Shown here piece by piece: positions 1 to 8,479 of a stretch of DNA of 64,000 bases. The stretch lies in NCBI GenBank assembly GCA_965223985.1, contig OZ245030.1:1550001-1614000 (forward strand), written 5' to 3'. The stretch comes from JAPPKS01 sp963667895. GTDB taxonomy: Bacteria; Poribacteria; WGA-4E; PCPOR2b. The stretch's first letter is position 1; every line of letters begins with the position of its first letter. The notes beneath the pieces are model-generated. The model saw only the letters and a list, made by a program, of their open reading frames with translations, did no database searches and had not been told where the DNA came from. The position numbers and the translations under genes are program-made.

Positions 1-2
1 CG

Positions 3-1109
3 GAGTTCGCTGAAATCTGCGCGGCTCACAAGATTACGTTCATTGGCCCGTCGATCGAGAATTTGAGGACAATGGGTGACAAAGCAGAAGCACGAGAAAC
101 GATGGCGAAAGCGGGGCTAAAGTTGGTACTAGGAAGCCGAAGTAGTCGTCACGGACTCCGGAGAAGCTTAAAAAAGGGAGTTGTTGAAAGTGCGGAGGAC
201 GCCGTTGGACTTGCGGAAAAAATCGGCTTTCCCGTTGGTGTTAAGGCGGTGGCTGGTGGAGGTGGGCGCGGTATCCGGATTGCACACAACAGTATGAGTC
301 TACTCAATCTCTTCCACACCGCGAAAACAGAGGCAAAGGCTTCGTTTGGCAATGCTGAAGTCTATATTGAAAAGTGGATTGAGAACGCTCGGCACATTGA
401 AGTTCAGATTCTGGCGGACAATTACGGTAATGTCATCCATCTCGGTGAACGAGCGTGTTCGATTCAGCGAAAACGCCAGAAATTGCTTGAAGAAGCGCCT
501 GCACCTTCACTAAACCCGAAGATTCGCAGCGAGATTGGCAATTCAGCTGTTAAAGCCGCAAGGTCGATTGGCTTTTCAAACGCGGGTACAATTGAGTTTG
601 TCGTTGATTCCGAAGACAACTTCTATTTTCTTGAGATGAACACGCGGATACAGGTCGAGCACCCCGTAACAGAAATGATTACCGGAATCGATTTGGTAAA
701 AGAACAGATTCGTTTGGCAATGGGAGAAGAACTCAGGTACAACCAAGCGGATGTTAAATTCAACGGTCATGCAATTGAGTGCCGAATCAACGCTGAAGAC
801 CCTGATAATGATTTCCGTCCTTCTCCGGGCTTGGTTGAAGCATATATGCCCCCGGGAGGAATTGGCATACGCGTGGACGGCTATATCTATCCCGGCTTTG
901 TCATATCACCTTACTACGATTCCTTGGTTGCTAAACTCATTGTGCATGGGGGAGATAGAGAGGAGGCAATCGCCCGGACGAGGCGAGCTTTGGGAGAGTT
1001 TAACATTGAAGGAATCAAGACCACTTTGCCTCTACACGCGAAAATCCTGTACGATGAACGTTTTCTAAATGGAAATGTCTTTACGAACTTTTTAGATTCG
1101 AATTCGTAA
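3..1109 (+). CDS. accC: Biotin carboxylase subunit of acetyl-/propionyl-CoA carboxylase, 5'-truncated by window edge
   Basis: ATP-dependent carboxylation of biotin on the carrier protein, the first half-reaction of biotin-dependent acyl-CoA carboxylases. The frame is open from the first bases (ITFIGPS, then LRTMGDKAEAR), so the ATG at 63 lies inside the conserved MGDK motif and is not the start; roughly the first 100 residues lie outside the window. Visible ATP-grasp features: glycine-rich loop AVAGGGGRGIRIAH, ERACSIQRKRQK, FLEMNTRIQVEHPVTE and GHAIECRINAEDP. The C-terminal biotin carboxylase domain is complete. One oddity: between AKAG and GVVES there are about 14 more residues (RSSRHGLRRSLKKG region, about 138-180) than in ordinary AccC, a basic stretch that could come from two compensating indels. 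Downstream neighbour is comB. Confidence 0.9.
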   Translation, partial: EFAEICAAHKITFIGPSIENLRTMGDKAEARETMAKAGLKLVLGSRSSRHGLRRSLKKGVVESAEDAVGLAEKIGFPVGVKAVAGGGGRGIRIAHNSMSLLNLFHTAKTEAKASFGNAEVYIEKWIENARHIEVQILADNYGNVIHLGERACSIQRKRQKLLEEAPAPSLNPKIRSEIGNSAVKAARSIGFSNAGTIEFVVDSEDNFYFLEMNTRIQVEHPVTEMITGIDLVKEQIRLAMGEELRYNQADVKFNGHAIECRINAEDPDNDFRPSPGLVEAYMPPGGIGIRVDGYIYPGFVISPYYDSLVAKLIVHGGDREEAIARTRRALGEFNIEGIKTTLPLHAKILYDERFLNGNVFTNFLDSNS

Positions 1110-1172
1110 TGTGTGTAACGTATCGCGTGTAGAGAAAGGTATAGTTTTCACTGTCCAATTCGCAATCTGAGA

Positions 1173-1886
1173 ATGCCCGCTTCCATTGATGTTATTTTCA
1201 CACCCGATCTTCTGCCTTTTTCCCCGCCCACCGACAAAACTGTCGTCGTTGCGGATATTTTGCGCGCTACAACCACTATCACGTTTGCGATGGCAAATGG
1301 CGCACTCAGGATATCACCCGTTTTAACGCCCGATGACGCATTTGAGCTTGCGGCGAATCAGCCTAATACGATAATTTGTGGAGAGCGCCACGGGAAAAGG
1401 GTAAACGGTTTCAATCTCGGGAATTCGCCGTGTGAGTATACCAAAACAGCTGTTTCAGGCAAACGAATCGTTTTGACAACAACAAATGGAACGCGCACCT
1501 TATGGGCGTGCCGTTCCGCTAAGCAGGTGCTTGTTGGCTGCTTTCTCAATCTTAGAGCTATCATCAACTTTCTAATGCAAGTCGAAGGCGATATTATCTT
1601 TGTGTGCGCTGGGCGAGAGGGTCGTTTCTGCATGGAAGACACCGCCTTCGCTGGTGCGTGTGTAGCATCGCTGAGCGCGGTGCATCTGACCGATGCTGCT
1701 GAAGCAGCGAACATCCTCTATCGAACGTATCGCCATAATCTACTCGGCATGCTGAAAGACTGCTATCATGGTCGAAAACTTGCTGAGATTGGATTGGCAG
1801 ACGATCTCGAATTTTGTGCGCGGCTTAATCTCGTAGATGTTGTGCCTCTTCAGATCGACGGTCAGATTGTTACGTTGTGTCCTTAA
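1173..1886 (+). CDS. comB: 2-phosphosulfolactate phosphatase family protein (ComB)
   Basis: 237 aa, full length for the family. ComB hydrolyses 2-phosphosulfolactate to sulfolactate; in methanogens this serves coenzyme M synthesis, and in many bacteria the role is unknown or linked to sulfolactate metabolism. Motifs seen: VVADILRATTTI near residue 25, ICGERHGKRVNGFNLGNSP, the LTTTNGTRTL block, and VCAGREGRFCMEDTAFAGA. These match the ComB fold's Mg-binding acidic residues and glycine-rich loops. It lies 63 bp after accC on the same strand, so co-transcription is possible, but no other coenzyme M gene is visible. The family call is firm; the physiological substrate is not. Confidence 0.88.
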   Translation: MPASIDVIFTPDLLPFSPPTDKTVVVADILRATTTITFAMANGALRISPVLTPDDAFELAANQPNTIICGERHGKRVNGFNLGNSPCEYTKTAVSGKRIVLTTTNGTRTLWACRSAKQVLVGCFLNLRAIINFLMQVEGDIIFVCAGREGRFCMEDTAFAGACVASLSAVHLTDAAEAANILYRTYRHNLLGMLKDCYHGRKLAEIGLADDLEFCARLNLVDVVPLQIDGQIVTLCP

Positions 1887-2098
1887 ATTGGTATTGAATT
1901 AACATTCACTTTTCCCATTATTCTAACGATCAGACTCCGCCCCTCTTGAAAATTCATCATCACCTTTGACATCGGTTCGTTAGCAGAAATGTGTCTCTCT
2001 AAGCGGCTTCGACAGTCCAGCAATCTTCCCATGTCCAATCTTTGTCTCCTTGATGCAGCATAGGCGGGTAGTTCCAAATACCTAATTTGGAGGTATAC

Positions 2099-3526
2099 AT
2101 GGCGGAAATCGATCAGAAACAGGTTGAAGAAATCGTCGCACAAGTCGTCAGGAATCTTCGAGATGACGGTCAGATTTTGTCACAGGCTCCTGCACCTTCG
2201 CTTTCAAGCGCGTCCGCCTCGGTTGTTTATCCTACCGTTGATCGGGCAGTCGAAGCGGCAAAAGCGGCGCAGTCCGAATTTGTGGCACTTGGGTTTACCA
2301 AGCGAGTAGAAATCATCGAAGCAATCAGGAAGGCGTCCCTCGAACATGCGAGGCGGTTAGCAGAGCTAGCGGTGAAAGACACAGATATGGGAACCGTCGA
2401 GCATAAGACCATGAAGAATGAAGCGGCTGCAAAGCTTTCTCCCGGCGTGGAGGATTTGCAATCAGAAACGACAACAGGAGATTCGGGGTTGTTGCTCGTC
2501 GAGTATGCGCCCTTCGGTGTCATCAATTCGATTACACCGACAACCAACCCAACATCAACGGTGATTAATCACGCAATCATCATGCTTGCAGCGGGAAACT
2601 CGGTTGTCTTCAGCCCGCATCCGAATGCGCAGGAATGTACAGAAGAGACAATGCGCGTACTCAATGAGGCAATCGTTAAAGCGGGGGGACCGTCCAATCT
2701 TCTAACAACCGTTGCGAAGGCGAGCTTACGTACGGCAAAAGAGATTATGAGTCATCCGGATGTATCAATGCTCGTCGCAACAGGTGGCGGGAGTGTTGTC
2801 AGAGCTGCGCTGTCCAGCGGAAAGAAAGCCATCGCGGCAGGTCCGGGTAATCCGCCGGCTATAATTGACGAGACAGCGGATGTCAAAAAAGCCGCCAACG
2901 ACGTCATCCTCGGCGCGAGTTTCGACAACAACCTGCTCTGCGTCGGTGAAAAAGCGCTCTTTGTCGTTGAATCCGTTGCTGATGAAGCCATCAGCGAACT
3001 TACTCAGAATGGCGGTTACCTTATCCGCACGGACGAACTCACGAAACTACAAAATATTGTTGACAAAGGCGGGGAAGCGAACCGGGAGTATATCGGCAAA
3101 AATGCAACGTTGATTCTTAACGCCGCAGGCATCAACGCACCCGCAAATACCATTGTCATCATTATTGAAGTCCCCGCGGATCACGCCTTCGTCATTAACG
3201 AATATCTCATGCCGATGCTTCCTGTTGTGCGCGTCAACGATTTCGACGAGGCGGTAAAAGGGGCTGTCGCAGCGGATGGCGGGCGGAAGCACACTATTGT
3301 GCTACACACTAACAACATGGCACGAGTCACGCAACTCACGAGGGCAATCAACGCAAATGTCGTCGTTGTAAACGCTCCCTCTTACGCTTGTGCCGCAATT
3401 GGCGGTGAAGGATTTCTAGCAATGACCATCGCAGGACCAACCGGCGAAGGTTGTACACGGCCACGCACCTTTACCTCTCGGCGACAATTGACCATTGCAG
3501 GCGACTTGTCAATTCATACGTTGTGA
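2099..3526 (+). CDS. CoA-acylating aldehyde dehydrogenase, EutE/PduP type, with microcompartment-style N-terminal helix
   Basis: 475 aa from the ATG at 2099, which has GGAGGT just upstream; an in-frame TTG at 2087 is less likely because it would overlap that ribosome binding site. Catalyses aldehyde + CoA + NAD+ to acyl-CoA. The catalytic cysteine is Cys281 in NNLLCVGEK, and the nucleotide-binding region includes NPTSTVINHAI and VATGGGSVVRAA. The first 20 or so residues (AEIDQKQVEEIVAQVVRNL) form a short amphipathic helix followed by a Pro/Ser/Ala-rich linker, the layout of the encapsulation peptides that send PduP and EutE into bacterial microcompartments. No shell protein gene is visible in this window. 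Followed on the same strand by an enolase-superfamily gene. Confidence 0.9.
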   Translation: MAEIDQKQVEEIVAQVVRNLRDDGQILSQAPAPSLSSASASVVYPTVDRAVEAAKAAQSEFVALGFTKRVEIIEAIRKASLEHARRLAELAVKDTDMGTVEHKTMKNEAAAKLSPGVEDLQSETTTGDSGLLLVEYAPFGVINSITPTTNPTSTVINHAIIMLAAGNSVVFSPHPNAQECTEETMRVLNEAIVKAGGPSNLLTTVAKASLRTAKEIMSHPDVSMLVATGGGSVVRAALSSGKKAIAAGPGNPPAIIDETADVKKAANDVILGASFDNNLLCVGEKALFVVESVADEAISELTQNGGYLIRTDELTKLQNIVDKGGEANREYIGKNATLILNAAGINAPANTIVIIIEVPADHAFVINEYLMPMLPVVRVNDFDEAVKGAVAADGGRKHTIVLHTNNMARVTQLTRAINANVVVVNAPSYACAAIGGEGFLAMTIAGPTGEGCTRPRTFTSRRQLTIAGDLSIHTL

Positions 3527-3656
3527 AACATCTCCAGAAAGCAGATCATCCCAATTAAATCTCACCGCTGTCATCGGGTCGTAAATTCGGTATTCAATCG
3601 CCAAGTTTAGAATCCTGTTCTATCACTCTATTTATTGCTGATAGTTGGAGCGTGAC

Positions 3657-4844
3657 ATGCAAATTACTGATATCGACACTCTTGTTGCGGACGCCGGCTG
3701 GCGACCTTGGACATTCGTCAAAGTGCAGACAGACGAGGGCATAACCGGATACGGCGAGTGTAGCGACAGCAAGAACCCTTACGGCATAATAGGGACAATC
3801 GAAGACATCAAGCCCATTTTGATAGGCAAGGACCCTAAAGCTTACGAAATGCGGTTCTGGGATATGATTCGAAATACCCGGCAGAGTCCGGGCGGGATAG
3901 CAGCCAAGGCGATTGCGGGAATCGAGTGCGCGCTGATAGACATAAAAGCTAAGGCTCTAGGCATCTCTGTCGTCGAACTGTTCGGCGGTCCTACCCGTGA
4001 AGCAGTGCGTCTCTACTGGTCACATTGCGGCACCACTAGAGCAATTCATTCTGAACTTCTTGGCACTCCTCCACTAAGAAGTATGGACGACATTTCGGAG
4101 TTAGGCCATGAGGTAGTCAGCAGGGGATTTACCGCCCTCAAAACCAACATTGTCATGGCCGGTGTGCCTGCCGAAGTATTTTTCCCCGGCTTTGGTGGCG
4201 GCCCCGGTACGACGGACCAAGTCATTACCAAACAGCTTCTACGACACATTGAGACTCTAATTGGGACGCTCAGGAACGCCGTTGGTTCCGACGTAGACAT
4301 TAACCTCGATCTCAACTTCAATTTTAAGCCCGAAGCGTGTATGCGGGTCGCTAAGATGCTGGAACAGTTCGATCTGCTGTGGCTTGAAATTGATATGTAC
4401 GATCCAGATGCTATTCTCCAGATTAAGGAGTCCACTGCTACTAAGATATGCACCGGCGAGAACTTGTATTACATGCGCGACTATATACCTTACTTTGAAC
4501 GACATGCAGCCGATGTATTTATGGTAGATGTTCCCTGGAACGGTTTTTCCCAGTCCAAGAAAGTAGGTGACCTCGCCGAAGTTTTCCAACTCAACATTGC
4601 TCCTCATAACTATTATAGCCATCTTGCTTCCTTCATCAGTGCTAGCTTGTGTGCCGTTCTTCCCAATGTGCGGATTATGGAGATTGACATTGACGATGTT
4701 CCTTGGAAAGACGACCTAGTGACTCATCTGCCAGAGATTGTCGCAGGGAACATGACTATTCCCACAGGACCAGGCTGGGGAACGGATCTCAACGAAGAAG
4801 AAGTCAATAAGCACCTATGGCACAACAAGAAAGCGAGTTGGTAG
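3657..4844 (+). CDS. Mandelate racemase/muconate lactonizing enzyme family protein (enolase superfamily)
   Basis: 395 aa. The ATG at 3657 has GGAG six bases upstream and gives the usual MxITDI start; the TTG at 3645 is rejected. Mg2+-dependent enolase-superfamily enzymes abstract a proton alpha to a carboxylate, usually dehydrating sugar acids. The N-terminal capping domain is followed by the TIM barrel with metal ligands in NLDLNFNF (Asp), WLEIDMY (Glu) and CTGENLYY (Glu). The second-strand motif is K-T-N rather than K-x-K, and a barrel His lies in IAPHNYYSH. This is a galactonate/rhamnonate-dehydratase-like layout, but the substrate cannot be told from sequence alone. Next to an aldehyde dehydrogenase and a deacetylase, it fits carbohydrate or sugar-acid catabolism. 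Confidence 0.88.
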   Translation: MQITDIDTLVADAGWRPWTFVKVQTDEGITGYGECSDSKNPYGIIGTIEDIKPILIGKDPKAYEMRFWDMIRNTRQSPGGIAAKAIAGIECALIDIKAKALGISVVELFGGPTREAVRLYWSHCGTTRAIHSELLGTPPLRSMDDISELGHEVVSRGFTALKTNIVMAGVPAEVFFPGFGGGPGTTDQVITKQLLRHIETLIGTLRNAVGSDVDINLDLNFNFKPEACMRVAKMLEQFDLLWLEIDMYDPDAILQIKESTATKICTGENLYYMRDYIPYFERHAADVFMVDVPWNGFSQSKKVGDLAEVFQLNIAPHNYYSHLASFISASLCAVLPNVRIMEIDIDDVPWKDDLVTHLPEIVAGNMTIPTGPGWGTDLNEEEVNKHLWHNKKASW

Positions 4845-4915
4845 TTGCATGATTGGCAAGGCGATCGCGATGTTGTTATTTGATTTAGAGAATGTAGATA
4901 TGATGAGGCGGGAAA

Positions 4916-5698
4916 ATGCAGGAATTCCTCTGGAACGGTGGCAAGAAGGCTGCCATTAGCTTGACGTTTGACGATGGGATGCGTTCGCATATAGACACAG
5001 CAGTACCGTTGTTAGAAAAATACGGGTTACGGGGAACATTTTACATCACGGCAAATGGCGAAGATGATGGGCGGAAGGCGTTAGCTCGTTTTCGCCCTGC
5101 TTTTGAATCCGGGCACGAGATTGGTAACCATTCGATACATCATTGGTGTAGCTGTGCTAGTGTAATGGCGCCTAAACACCGTGGGCTCGAGTATCGAACA
5201 CTCGACGAGATTGAAGTTGAATTAGTTGAAGCAGACAAACGATTCAAAGCCGTTTTTCCAGAGGTGAGGCGATGGACCTTTTGCTACCCTTGCTATAATA
5301 CATTTGTTGGAAAAGGGCTTAGTCGAAGAAGCTATGTCCCAATTGTGGCGAAGAGATTCTTCGCCGCACGGGCGGGGGGCGAGATCGGTAATTCAATCAA
5401 TTCACCTTATCATGCAGACTTACACTGCTTGAATTCATTCAAGTGTGAGCAGCGCAGTGCTACTGAACTAATTGGGCTCGTTGAACAAACAGCAGATCAG
5501 GGAGGATGGAGCATCCTCACCTTTCACGGGATTGGCGATGGTCATCTGCTCGTCGCACGGTCAGATTTTGAGGAGGTATTAGCCCATCTTGATGGTGCTC
5601 GTAATCGCATCTGGACTGCGCCCCTAATACGTATCGCGGCATGTCTTCACGACAATGAAGCAATACTTGCGAATACTTTGGGCGAGAGGTGCGATTAA
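4916..5698 (+). CDS. Polysaccharide deacetylase (NodB-like, CE4) domain protein
   Basis: 260 aa with no signal peptide, so probably cytoplasmic. CE4 enzymes remove N- or O-acetyl groups from amino sugars using a divalent metal. Motif 1 is SLTFDDG near residue 20 (catalytic-base and metal Asp) and motif 2 is HEIGNHSIHHW near residue 70 (metal His pair). A later STLTFHG-like segment (ILTFHGIGDGH) carries the third motif's His. The ATG at 4916 is preceded by GAGGCGGG. It is 71 bp after the enolase-superfamily gene and only 17 bp before the MFS transporter gene, which suggests a shared transcript and a sugar-derivative substrate brought in by that transporter (inference). Confidence 0.85.
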   Translation: MQEFLWNGGKKAAISLTFDDGMRSHIDTAVPLLEKYGLRGTFYITANGEDDGRKALARFRPAFESGHEIGNHSIHHWCSCASVMAPKHRGLEYRTLDEIEVELVEADKRFKAVFPEVRRWTFCYPCYNTFVGKGLSRRSYVPIVAKRFFAARAGGEIGNSINSPYHADLHCLNSFKCEQRSATELIGLVEQTADQGGWSILTFHGIGDGHLLVARSDFEEVLAHLDGARNRIWTAPLIRIAACLHDNEAILANTLGERCD

Positions 5699-5715
5699 CA
5701 CAATAAACCGAAATA

Positions 5716-6918
5716 ATGCAAAACCTGCAAAAGACTCCGTTTACGTGGACATCGTTATGCCTGCCGATTTTTCTTCCAACCTTGCTACTTTCCTTTGGGC
5801 AGGGAGCCGTCTTCCCTATACTGCCGCTATATGCGAAATCTTTCAATGTCTCCTTCAGCCTAATCGGTCTGGCTGTCGCCATGCATGAAGTCGGCGTATT
5901 GATTGCTGACGTGCCTGCCGGTATCTTGCTAGATCGAATTGGACGCAAATTGTCCATGTTAATTGGGGCTGTCGTGTTGGGGCTATCCATGCTCGGCATT
6001 GGACTTGCTCACTCCTTCTTTGAATTGATTGTCTACCAACTTATTGGAGGCATTGGAGGAGCGCTATGGACGGTTGCTCGATATACATACATGACAGACG
6101 CCATCCCACTTACGGCGCGCGGCAGATCGCTTGCACTGTTTGGCGGTATCAACCGAGCCGGAACTTTTTTAGGTCCTGCCGTCGGGGGTTATTTGGGCAC
6201 ACATTACGGATTGCGGTCTCCCTTTTTTCTGTTTTCGACAATTATGGCGTTCAACTTCCTTCTTTCTCTCTTGTTCATTGTCAGAAGGAACCCCCAATCC
6301 GCAACAATTCATCATACGTTATATTGGAATCGATTTGTCCATGTGTTGAGGTCAAATTATCGTGCATTGGCTACAGCGGGTTCTGCCCACATCTGTGCAC
6401 AGGCGCTTCGGACAGGTAGGGCGATTATTGTTCCACTTTATGGCAGCGAAATCATTGGGCTAGATATTCAAGCAGTAGGGCTAATTCTCAGCATTTCTTC
6501 ATTTGTTGACATGTCGATGTTTCCGCTGGCTGGATTCATCATGGATCGGTTCGGCAGAAGATACGCTGTTGTTCCGTGCTTCTTCATTTTTGGACTGGGG
6601 ATGGCGATAGTTCCATTCACGGGAAGTTTTGCAACATTGCTCGTTGCAACCATTGTTATGGGGTTTGGGAATGGACTTGGATCTGGAACCATGATGACGC
6701 TTGGCGCCGATCTGGCTCCCAGTGAAGGAACAGGCGAATTCCTCGGAGTATGGCGGCTGATTGGGGACGCCGGTGCCGTCACAGGCCCCTTGGTTGTGGG
6801 AAACATCGCGGAGGTGTGGGGGCTGGCAACCTCAGCTTTTGTTTTGGCGGGCATTGGATACGCGGGAGTAGCAATCTTCCTTTGGCTCGTCCCAGAAACC
6901 TTGCGACGGGATAAATGA
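5716..6918 (+). CDS. Major facilitator superfamily transporter, TetA/drug:H+ antiporter-like
   Basis: 400 aa with about 12 predicted hydrophobic segments. The loop 2-3 signature is present as ADVPAGILLDRIGRK (the MFS motif A core G-x-L-x-D-R-x-G-R), with a second half-copy LAGFIMDRFGRRY in the other half of the protein. The helix-5 glycine/proline region reads NRAGTFLGPAVGGYLG. This is the DHA/YceL-like layout; the substrate may be a drug or a small metabolite. Located 17 bp behind the polysaccharide deacetylase gene on the same strand, probably the same operon. Downstream lies a tRNA gene on the opposite strand. Confidence 0.85.
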   Translation: MQNLQKTPFTWTSLCLPIFLPTLLLSFGQGAVFPILPLYAKSFNVSFSLIGLAVAMHEVGVLIADVPAGILLDRIGRKLSMLIGAVVLGLSMLGIGLAHSFFELIVYQLIGGIGGALWTVARYTYMTDAIPLTARGRSLALFGGINRAGTFLGPAVGGYLGTHYGLRSPFFLFSTIMAFNFLLSLLFIVRRNPQSATIHHTLYWNRFVHVLRSNYRALATAGSAHICAQALRTGRAIIVPLYGSEIIGLDIQAVGLILSISSFVDMSMFPLAGFIMDRFGRRYAVVPCFFIFGLGMAIVPFTGSFATLLVATIVMGFGNGLGSGTMMTLGADLAPSEGTGEFLGVWRLIGDAGAVTGPLVVGNIAEVWGLATSAFVLAGIGYAGVAIFLWLVPETLRRDK

Positions 6919-6969
6919 GGGCAATCGAGGGGAAATAACGACACTCTAAGGAGTTGCTATTTAAATGAA

Positions 6970-7056
6970 TGCCGGGAAGGGGACTCGAACCCCTACGGGC
7001 AAAAGCGCCCACTAGATCCTGAATCTAGCTTGTCTACCAAATTCCAACATCCCGGC
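6970..7056 (-). tRNA. tRNA-Leu (anticodon CAG)
   Basis: Minus-strand cloverleaf of 87 nt. The acceptor stem is GCCGGGA paired with TCCCGGC, discriminator A; the anticodon stem-loop CTAGATTCAGGATCTAG exposes CAG. A long variable arm (TGGGCGCTTTTGCCCG) is typical of class II tRNA-Leu, and the T arm reads GGGGTTCGAGTCCCC. CCA is not encoded. Confidence 0.96.
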
Positions 7057-7131
7057 AGAAAGAGAAATGCATTGCAGCACAAATTAGCGTATAGAGTGTA
7101 CATTACGGACATTGGACTTGTCAAGCGAATT

Positions 7132-8193
7132 TCACGATTCAACTGCCTTGACCTTGTTGCGTCCGGCTTGCTTTGCTGCATAGCACCTCCTATCCGCTTT
7201 ATCAATAAGTTCGTCTGGATTGGTTGCATCTTCCGGACAAGTCGCGACCCCAGCGCTAATCGTCAATTTATATTCCGGATGCCCTTCATTAAACGAATGT
7301 TCGCTAACCAAACGCACACATCGTTCCGCGAACCGGATTGCCCGATCTTTGTCTGTTTCAAGTAGAAGGACAACGAATTCGTCACCGCCGTATCGTGCGG
7401 CGATGTCAGTGTCGCGAATGTTGCGAGTGAGTACGCTAGCAATTTCCCGAAGAACCTTGTCCCCTTTCAGATGCCCGTACCGATCATTAAAAAGTTTGAA
7501 GTTATCTGTATCAATCATAACCAACGACATTGACTGCTTCAGAGGTCGCTCGTGCATCAGGTTTTGGAGTTGTGACTGAAAATAGCGATGGTTGTAAAGA
7601 TTTGTTACACCATCGCGCGTCGCTAAGTCGAACAATTCTTGATTGTCCGCCCGAGCTTGCTTCATTTCGCTGGCAAGATTATCATACAGTTGCACAAGTC
7701 TAGTGATGTCGCTTTCATCGGATTGTTTCACATCACGAGCCAATTTCGCCCGTTCAACCGCCAATCGGCGCTTAACGAGTGCGCTTGCGACGTCTTGAAT
7801 AACCTCCTCCCAGATTGGAGGTATAACAATAAAATCGTAAGCGCCTAATCGCATTGCACGCTTAATTGTATTGAGTGTGCCGTGACTCGTAATGATAATG
7901 ACTTCAACTGAGGAATCGACCTGCTTCGCAAACTCCAATAGTTTCAGCCCTCCGCTCAACCTCTCGCCTTCACTGATATCCGGCAGGACCAAATCCGTCA
8001 AAACAACGTCATACACCTCTTCCTGGATGAGTTGCATCGCTTCTGCGCCGGCGAGTGAGCTTGTGACGTCATGGCCTGCTTCTTCTAAAAATATTGATAA
8101 TACTTCAGCGACCGAAGTTTCGCCATCAACGACAAGAATTCTGCCTGTGAGCGGTTCACTCTTATTCATGCGTATCTTATTCCTAGCCATCAA
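7132..8193 (-). CDS. Response regulator with GGDEF (diguanylate cyclase) output domain
   Basis: 353 aa. Residues about 17-135 form a receiver domain with phospho-acceptor Asp67 (DVVLTDLVLPD); residues about 140-190 are a helical linker; residues about 190-350 are a GGDEF domain with an intact YGGDEF at 268-273 and an RxxD inhibitory I-site (RDTD, 260-263) five residues before it. It should therefore make cyclic di-GMP with product inhibition. The receiver is imperfect: the acidic pair reads VVDGE instead of DD/DE, and the conserved Lys before Pro is Ile124 (FIVIPPI), so phosphorylation-dependent switching may be weakened. No histidine kinase lies beside it. A perfect CTCACAA-T-TTGTGAG palindrome sits about 100 bp upstream. 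Confidence 0.9.
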   Translation of the reverse strand: MMARNKIRMNKSEPLTGRILVVDGETSVAEVLSIFLEEAGHDVTSSLAGAEAMQLIQEEVYDVVLTDLVLPDISEGERLSGGLKLLEFAKQVDSSVEVIIITSHGTLNTIKRAMRLGAYDFIVIPPIWEEVIQDVASALVKRRLAVERAKLARDVKQSDESDITRLVQLYDNLASEMKQARADNQELFDLATRDGVTNLYNHRYFQSQLQNLMHERPLKQSMSLVMIDTDNFKLFNDRYGHLKGDKVLREIASVLTRNIRDTDIAARYGGDEFVVLLLETDKDRAIRFAERCVRLVSEHSFNEGHPEYKLTISAGVATCPEDATNPDELIDKADRRCYAAKQAGRNKVKAVES

Positions 8194-8292
8194 ATTTCGT
8201 TTTCCTGAACGTGAAAAAAAATCGTGCGGAATCGAGATATTGAAATCTGCTTCATGAAAATCAAATAAATACTCAACAACGTTCTGACCTTC

Positions 8293-8307
8293 CTCACAAT
8301 TTGTGAG
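8293..8307. promoter_or_regulatory. 15-bp palindrome upstream of the GGDEF regulator gene
   Basis: CTCACAA-T-TTGTGAG is a perfect 7+1+7 inverted repeat, 100 bp upstream of the minus-strand receiver-GGDEF gene. Its size and position suit a dimeric regulator's operator. No matching regulator is identified, and a chance palindrome of this length is possible. Confidence 0.3.
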
Positions 8308-8479
8308 CTGATTTGGTCTAGACTATGGGAACCACTTTAAGGAATTTCGGTATCAACAAATAGCCTTATCTATCTTCAAGTGAATACTCTTATAATCTTT
8401 GTGGCATGTGAAGCTGTCATCGCTAGTTTAATCTGTTTCACCGGACGTATTTCTCTGATTTCAGGGGATTACTTGTGCA

